Positions 32,889 to 37,146 of a stretch of 37,146 bases of DNA are shown one piece after another. Every line of letters begins with the position of its first letter. Positions within the stretch are counted from its first letter, which is position 1. This stretch comes from Syntrophales bacterium. GTDB taxonomy: Bacteria > Desulfobacterota > Syntrophia > Syntrophales > UBA4778. The position numbers were made by a program, and so were the translations under genes. Under the pieces are notes generated by a model. That model did no database searches. It worked only from the letters and a program-made list of their open reading frames with translations, and was not told the DNA's origin. The stretch covers positions 49,103 to 86,248 of the forward strand of contig JAQTPK010000007.1 of assembly GCA_028712885.1 (NCBI GenBank), in the 5' to 3' direction.

Positions 32889-34160
32889 ATGCGCGGCAGG
32901 ACCATTGCAGTCGGAATCCTTCTTGTCATACTTGCTTTATTTTCCGGCTGTGGAAGACAGGAAGGCAAGGCCCAATCGCAGGCACAGCTTCCGGAAGTTG
33001 CGGTTTTCACCGTTCAACCGAAAGAAATAATCGTCACTACCGAATTGGCCGGCAGAATTTCGGCCAACCTCGTAGCCGAGGTGCGCCCGCAGGTGGGCGG
33101 CATCATCAAGAAACGGCTCTTTAACGAAGGGTCGGACGTCAAGGCCGGCCAGACCCTTTATCAGATTGATCCCGCGACTTACCGGGCTGCTCTCGATAAT
33201 GCCAAGGCCGCCCTCGGCAGGTCGGAGGCGAATCTGCCCGCTCTTCGGACAAAAGCAGCGCGCCTGAAGGAGCTGCTTGCGGAAAAAGCTGTCAGCCAGC
33301 AGGACTATGACGACGTTTCCGCCGCCCTGAACCAGGCGGAGGCGGACAGCAAGTACTGGAAGGCCATGGTTGATACCGCCCGCATCAACCTCAGATACAC
33401 TTCCGTCACGGCGCCGATTTCGGGACGCATCGGACGGTCCAGCGTTACGGAAGGCGCCCTGGTTACGGCGAATCAGCCTGCGCCGCTGGCCGTCATCCAG
33501 AGGCTCGATCCCGTATATGTCGACGTGCCGCAATCGACGACAGACCTGCTTCAGTTGCGCCGGCGGCTCGCAGAAGGCCGGCTCAACCAGAACGGCCGCA
33601 ACAAGGTCCGCATCCTTCTCGAAGACGGCACGAGCTACCCTATGGCGGGGACGCTGCAGTTCCGCGATATAACGGTCGATCCCACCACCGGGTCGGTAAT
33701 GGTCCGGGTGGTCGTTCCCAATCCGAAAGGGCTCCTGCTTCCAGGGATGTTTGTCCGCGCCGTAGTGGAAGAGGGCGTGAACCCGAACGCCATCCTGGTT
33801 CCCCAGCAGGGGGTATCGCGCACTCCGAAAGGTGAGCCCGTCGCGCTGGTCGTGGACGCCAAGGACAAAGTTGAGCAGAGGATGCTTGTTCTGGACCGCG
33901 CCGTCGAAGATCAATGGCTCGTTGCGACGGGCCTTGCGGCGGGCGAACGGCTTATAGTTGAGGGATTGCAGAGGGTGAAGCCCGGCGCAGCCGTGAAGAC
34001 CGTTCCTTTCAAAGCCGCTGCGGAAAACAAGGGGGATGCTCCGCCTCCCGCCCGGGAGAAGCCTGAGGCTGAAACGGGAAAAGTCGCGGCTCCTCCGGCC
34101 GCTTCCAAGTCGGCGCCCGAAACGGAAAAAGTCGCGGCGCCTTCGGCCCCGGCGAAGTAG
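32889..34160 (+). CDS. acrA: RND efflux periplasmic adaptor (AcrA/MexA family) lipoprotein
   Basis: The 423-residue protein has a type II signal peptide with lipobox LFSGC (Cys21), a biotinyl-lipoyl-like hairpin (VRPQVGGIIKKRLFNEGSDVKAGQTLYQIDP), a helical hairpin (about 95-165), beta-barrel and membrane-proximal domains, then a low-complexity Ala/Pro/Lys-rich tail in which ETxKVAAP occurs twice (about 390-423). The tail is unlike common AcrA. It bridges AcrB to an outer-membrane TolC-type channel that is not in the window. The start has GAGGTG upstream; the reading from 32850 adds 13 residues before the signal peptide and is less likely. Confidence 0.94.
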   Translation: MRGRTIAVGILLVILALFSGCGRQEGKAQSQAQLPEVAVFTVQPKEIIVTTELAGRISANLVAEVRPQVGGIIKKRLFNEGSDVKAGQTLYQIDPATYRAALDNAKAALGRSEANLPALRTKAARLKELLAEKAVSQQDYDDVSAALNQAEADSKYWKAMVDTARINLRYTSVTAPISGRIGRSSVTEGALVTANQPAPLAVIQRLDPVYVDVPQSTTDLLQLRRRLAEGRLNQNGRNKVRILLEDGTSYPMAGTLQFRDITVDPTTGSVMVRVVVPNPKGLLLPGMFVRAVVEEGVNPNAILVPQQGVSRTPKGEPVALVVDAKDKVEQRMLVLDRAVEDQWLVATGLAAGERLIVEGLQRVKPGAAVKTVPFKAAAENKGDAPPPAREKPEAETGKVAAPPAASKSAPETEKVAAPSAPAK

Positions 34161-34172
34161 CGGAGGGGGCCG

Positions 34173-37146
34173 ATGCTGTCCAGATTTTTCCTTGATCGTC
34201 CGGTTTTCGCGTGGGTTATTGCCATTATCATCATGGCGACGGGCCTGCTCGCCATATATAACCTTCCCATTTCCCAGTACCCTCCCATCGCGCCTCCGTC
34301 AATCGCGATCAGATCCTTTTATCCGGGTTCATCGGCCGAGACCGTTGAAAACAGCGTCACCCAGATAATCGAACAGAAAATGACCGGATTTGACAGGCTC
34401 CTTTACATGTCCGCGACCAGCGATTCGGCGGGGAGCTCCCGGATCGAGCTGGCTTTCGCCCCGGGGACGGATCCCGATATCGCCTGGTCCCAGGTCCAGA
34501 ACAAGCTGCAACTCGCCATGTCGAGCCTTCCCGACGTGGTCAAGGACCAGGGAGTCGTCGTCAGCAAATCCACCCGCAACTACCTGATGATCGTGGGGAT
34601 CATCTCGGAAGACGGCAGCATGGACGGTAACGACCTGCGGGATTATGCGCAATCCAACCTGGAAAAGGTGATCGCGCGGGTGCCGGGCGTGGGCGAAGTG
34701 GAAATTTTCGGTTCCCAGTACGCCATGCGGGTCTGGTTCAACCCCGACAGGCTGAACGATTACCGCCTGACGCCGGACGATGTGCTGGCGGCGCTTCGTA
34801 CGTACAACGTCGAGGTCTCAGCCGGACAGCTGGGCGGAGCGCCCTCCGTTCAGGGCCAGCGGATGAACGCCTCGATTGTCGTCCAGAACATGCTCAAGAC
34901 GCCGGAAGAGTTTGCCGCCATTCCCGTCCGCATCAATCCGGACGGTTCTATCATCAGGGTCAGGGACGTCGCCCGCACGGAACTGGGCACCGAGTTCTAC
35001 GATATAGATGGCGCTTACAACGGCATGCCCGTGGCGGGACTCGCGATCCGCCAGGCCGCCGGCGCCAACGCCCTCGACACCGCCGACGCCGTCAAGGCGA
35101 AGCTGGCGGAAATGTCCCGGTTCTTCCCTTCGGGGATGAAAGTCGTCTATCCGAACGACACCACTCCTTTTATCAGGGTGGCCATCAAGGAAGTCGTAAA
35201 AACGCTGATTGAGGCGATCGTGCTCGTTTTCCTGATCATGTGGCTGTTCCTGGGGAACATGCGGGCGACGCTGATACCGACTATCGCGGTCCCGGTGGTC
35301 ATTCTTGGGACCTTCGCCGTCCTGGGGCTGTTCGGTTTTTCCATAAACATGCTGACGATGTTTGCGATGGTGCTCGCTATCGGCCTCCTCGTGGACGACG
35401 CAATTGTCGTCGTCGAAAACGTGGAGCGGATCATGCGGGAAGAGGGGCTGCCGCCCCGGGAAGCCACGGCCAAGTCGATGGATCAGATCACGAGCGCGCT
35501 CATCGGCATCGGGCTGGTGCTCTCGGCCGTTTTCGGCCCCATGGCCTTTTTCCCGGGCTCCACCGGCATAATTTATCGCCAGTTCTCCGTGACCATTATC
35601 TCCGCCATGCTCCTGTCCGTGATCGTGGCTTTGATCCTGACTCCGGTGCTGTGCGCATCGCTGCTCAAGCCGGTGAAAGCGGGGCATGAGCCCGGAGACA
35701 ATGCAATCTTCTTCCTGCGTCCCATTTTCAAAAGATTCGATAAATTCTTTTTCCGGCTTCGCGACAGGTACGTTGAACTCGTCGGCCATTCCCTGGCAAA
35801 AAGAATACGTTACGGGACGGTATTCATCGTGATCGTGGCGGTGCTCGGTTTCCTGATTATGCGAATGCCGACCGCGTATCTGCCCGACGAGGACCAGGGC
35901 ATGCTCCTGTCCCAGGTGATCATGCCGAAAGGCGCCACCCTGGAGCAGACTCAGGAGGTCAACAGGCAGATAGAGAACTACTTCAAGGAGAACGAAAAAG
36001 AAGCGGTGGCGGCGACCATGACCCTTGCCGGCGTCGGCTTCTCGGGAAGAGGGCAGAACAACGGCATGGTCTTTGTCCGGCTGAAGGACTGGGACCTGCG
36101 GGACCGCTCCGATCTCAGGGCGAAGGCCGTGGCGGGGAGGGCCATGAAAGCCCTTGCCAATATCCGCCAGGCCATGGTGTTCACGTTCCCGCCGCCCGCA
36201 GTGACGGAGTTGGGCATGGCCAAGGGATTCGATTTCCAGTTGCTGGACCGCGGCGGCATGGGGCACCAGGCCCTGGCTGACGCTCAGAATCAGCTTCTCG
36301 GGATCGCGGCCAGGGACCCCAGGCTGAGCGCCGTCAGGCCCAACAGCATGGACGACGTCTCGGAGTACCGGGTGGACGTGGACTGGGAGAAGGCGGGCGC
36401 CCTGGGAGTCCCCATCTCCTCCATTCACCGGACGATCTCGGCGTCATTCGGCAGCTCGTACGCCAATGACTTCATCCAGGGCGGCCGGGTCAAACGGGTC
36501 TATATCCAGGCCGATGCGCCGTACCGGATGCTGCCGAAGGATCTGGAAAAGCTTTACGTCCGGAATTCGGAGGGAAAAATGGTTCCTTTCTCCTCGTTCG
36601 CATCAGGCCGCTGGACGTCGGGGCCTCCGCGGCTGGCTCGCTTTAACGGCTTCCCTTCTATTAATTTCTGGGGCGAAGCCGCGGCGGGAAAAAGCTCCGG
36701 GGAGGCGATGCAGGCCATGGAGGAGGCGATTGAAAAGCTGCCCAGGGGCTTCGGCTTCGACTGGACCGGGCTTTCCTACCAGGAGCGCATGTCGAGCACC
36801 CAGGCGCCGCTGCTGTACACGTTTTCCATTTTCGTTATTTTTCTGTGCCTGGCGGCTCTCTACGAGAGCTGGCCTATACCGATTTCGATCCTGCTGACGC
36901 TTCCGCTGGGTGCGATCGGAGGCGTGATCGCATCGAGCCTGCGGGGTCTTCCCAACGATGTTTATTTCCAGATCGGGCTGTTGACTACGCTCGGGTTGAC
37001 GACAAAGAACGCCATTCTAATCGTCCAGTTCGCCAAGGACGGGCTGGAAAGAGGCATGGGCCTGGTCGAGGCCACGATGGAGGGAGCGAAATTGCGGTTC
37101 CGGCCGATAGTCATGACGTCACTGGCTTTCGGTTTCGGCGTCCTCC
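34173..37146 (+). CDS. acrB: RND multidrug efflux transporter (AcrB/HAE1 family), 3' end cut by the window
   Basis: The visible 991 codons begin MLSRFFLDRPVFAWVIAI, the canonical HAE1 start, and cover all but the last few dozen residues of the usual 1,030-1,050. The proton-relay residues are present: Asp408-Asp409 in LLVDDAIVVVEN and Lys945 in TTKNAILIVQFAKDG. The large periplasmic loops are intact. It is an inner-membrane trimer that exports drugs or lipophilic compounds with proton entry. It starts 12 bp after acrA, and GGAGGGGG lies seven bases upstream. The end is missing only because of the window border. Confidence 0.95.
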   Translation, partial: MLSRFFLDRPVFAWVIAIIIMATGLLAIYNLPISQYPPIAPPSIAIRSFYPGSSAETVENSVTQIIEQKMTGFDRLLYMSATSDSAGSSRIELAFAPGTDPDIAWSQVQNKLQLAMSSLPDVVKDQGVVVSKSTRNYLMIVGIISEDGSMDGNDLRDYAQSNLEKVIARVPGVGEVEIFGSQYAMRVWFNPDRLNDYRLTPDDVLAALRTYNVEVSAGQLGGAPSVQGQRMNASIVVQNMLKTPEEFAAIPVRINPDGSIIRVRDVARTELGTEFYDIDGAYNGMPVAGLAIRQAAGANALDTADAVKAKLAEMSRFFPSGMKVVYPNDTTPFIRVAIKEVVKTLIEAIVLVFLIMWLFLGNMRATLIPTIAVPVVILGTFAVLGLFGFSINMLTMFAMVLAIGLLVDDAIVVVENVERIMREEGLPPREATAKSMDQITSALIGIGLVLSAVFGPMAFFPGSTGIIYRQFSVTIISAMLLSVIVALILTPVLCASLLKPVKAGHEPGDNAIFFLRPIFKRFDKFFFRLRDRYVELVGHSLAKRIRYGTVFIVIVAVLGFLIMRMPTAYLPDEDQGMLLSQVIMPKGATLEQTQEVNRQIENYFKENEKEAVAATMTLAGVGFSGRGQNNGMVFVRLKDWDLRDRSDLRAKAVAGRAMKALANIRQAMVFTFPPPAVTELGMAKGFDFQLLDRGGMGHQALADAQNQLLGIAARDPRLSAVRPNSMDDVSEYRVDVDWEKAGALGVPISSIHRTISASFGSSYANDFIQGGRVKRVYIQADAPYRMLPKDLEKLYVRNSEGKMVPFSSFASGRWTSGPPRLARFNGFPSINFWGEAAAGKSSGEAMQAMEEAIEKLPRGFGFDWTGLSYQERMSSTQAPLLYTFSIFVIFLCLAALYESWPIPISILLTLPLGAIGGVIASSLRGLPNDVYFQIGLLTTLGLTTKNAILIVQFAKDGLERGMGLVEATMEGAKLRFRPIVMTSLAFGFGVL

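Noticed and set aside
34818-36428. 536-codon open frame on the minus strand inside acrB
   Set aside because: It is antisense to a complete conserved AcrB frame, is rich in His/Asp/Arg as expected from GC-biased shadows, and has no family resemblance.

Overview
The window reads as an ordinary chromosomal stretch of an anaerobic bacterium, most likely a Desulfobacterota (former Deltaproteobacteria) relative, perhaps near the Syntrophales. This is inferred from gene families (IorAB, archaeal-type phosphoglycerate mutase beside homoserine dehydrogenase, a second-type EF-G, a long RecG, Mut7-C, secreted YidD) and from moderately high GC, not from any marker gene. No tRNA, rRNA, CRISPR array, transposase or phage gene was seen. 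The last gene runs off the right edge.

Layout. (1) 93-5981 (+), tightly packed: coaBC, family-4 uracil-DNA glycosylase, nfeD, slipin, a small LiaF-like membrane protein, a HAD phosphatase and radC, the last probably from a CTG codon. (2) 6167-11572 (-): hemW, lepA, and a fmdB-like / metallo-beta-lactamase / adenylate kinase unit. (3) 11839-13020 (+): a class I aminotransferase. (4) 13306-15981 (-): small coiled-coil protein, ligA, acylphosphatase. (5) 16136-18047 (+): phosphodiesterase, HIT protein, LapA-like protein, Mut7-C protein. (6) 18013-20612 (-): EF-G paralogue and mogA. (7) 20836-23289 (+): recG. (8) 23608-31068 (+), one probable eight-gene operon: hom, apgM-like, thioesterase, TPR protein, iorA, iorB, TPR/DUF5683-like protein, secreted YidD. 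(9) 31216-32157 (+): CbpA-type DnaJ. (10) 32248 to the end (+): tetR-acrA-acrB RND efflux operon with an operator over its promoter.

The most unusual content is between the genes. Nine intergenic arrays (C1-C9) share one architecture: two facing arms, each a run of degenerate tandem HEPTAMERS, with the right arm carrying the same word on the other strand. The word differs between loci (AAGGCAA, AACTCGG, GTTCGCA, GGTNATG, TTTGGGA classes) but the 7-nt period is kept. They occupy eight of the fourteen gene-free gaps longer than about 70 bp. Four other gaps carry two further repeat families, A (ends GGCTGTYCAGAAWTGCCC-like) and B (GATTCGCTCGC...GCTGCCGGATTC), whose flanks are conserved while the core varies. 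Two gaps carry only promoters. At lepA and dnaJ the predicted transcription start lies at the edge of the heptamer array, so the array would form nearly the whole 5' leader.

The genes are mainly housekeeping: coenzyme A synthesis, DNA repair (udg, radC, ligA, recG), translation GTPases (lepA, EF-G2), nucleotide balance (adk), heme and molybdopterin cofactors, threonine-branch amino-acid synthesis, 2-keto-acid fermentation, envelope functions and multidrug efflux. Several proteins depart from canonical residues and are listed as findings.
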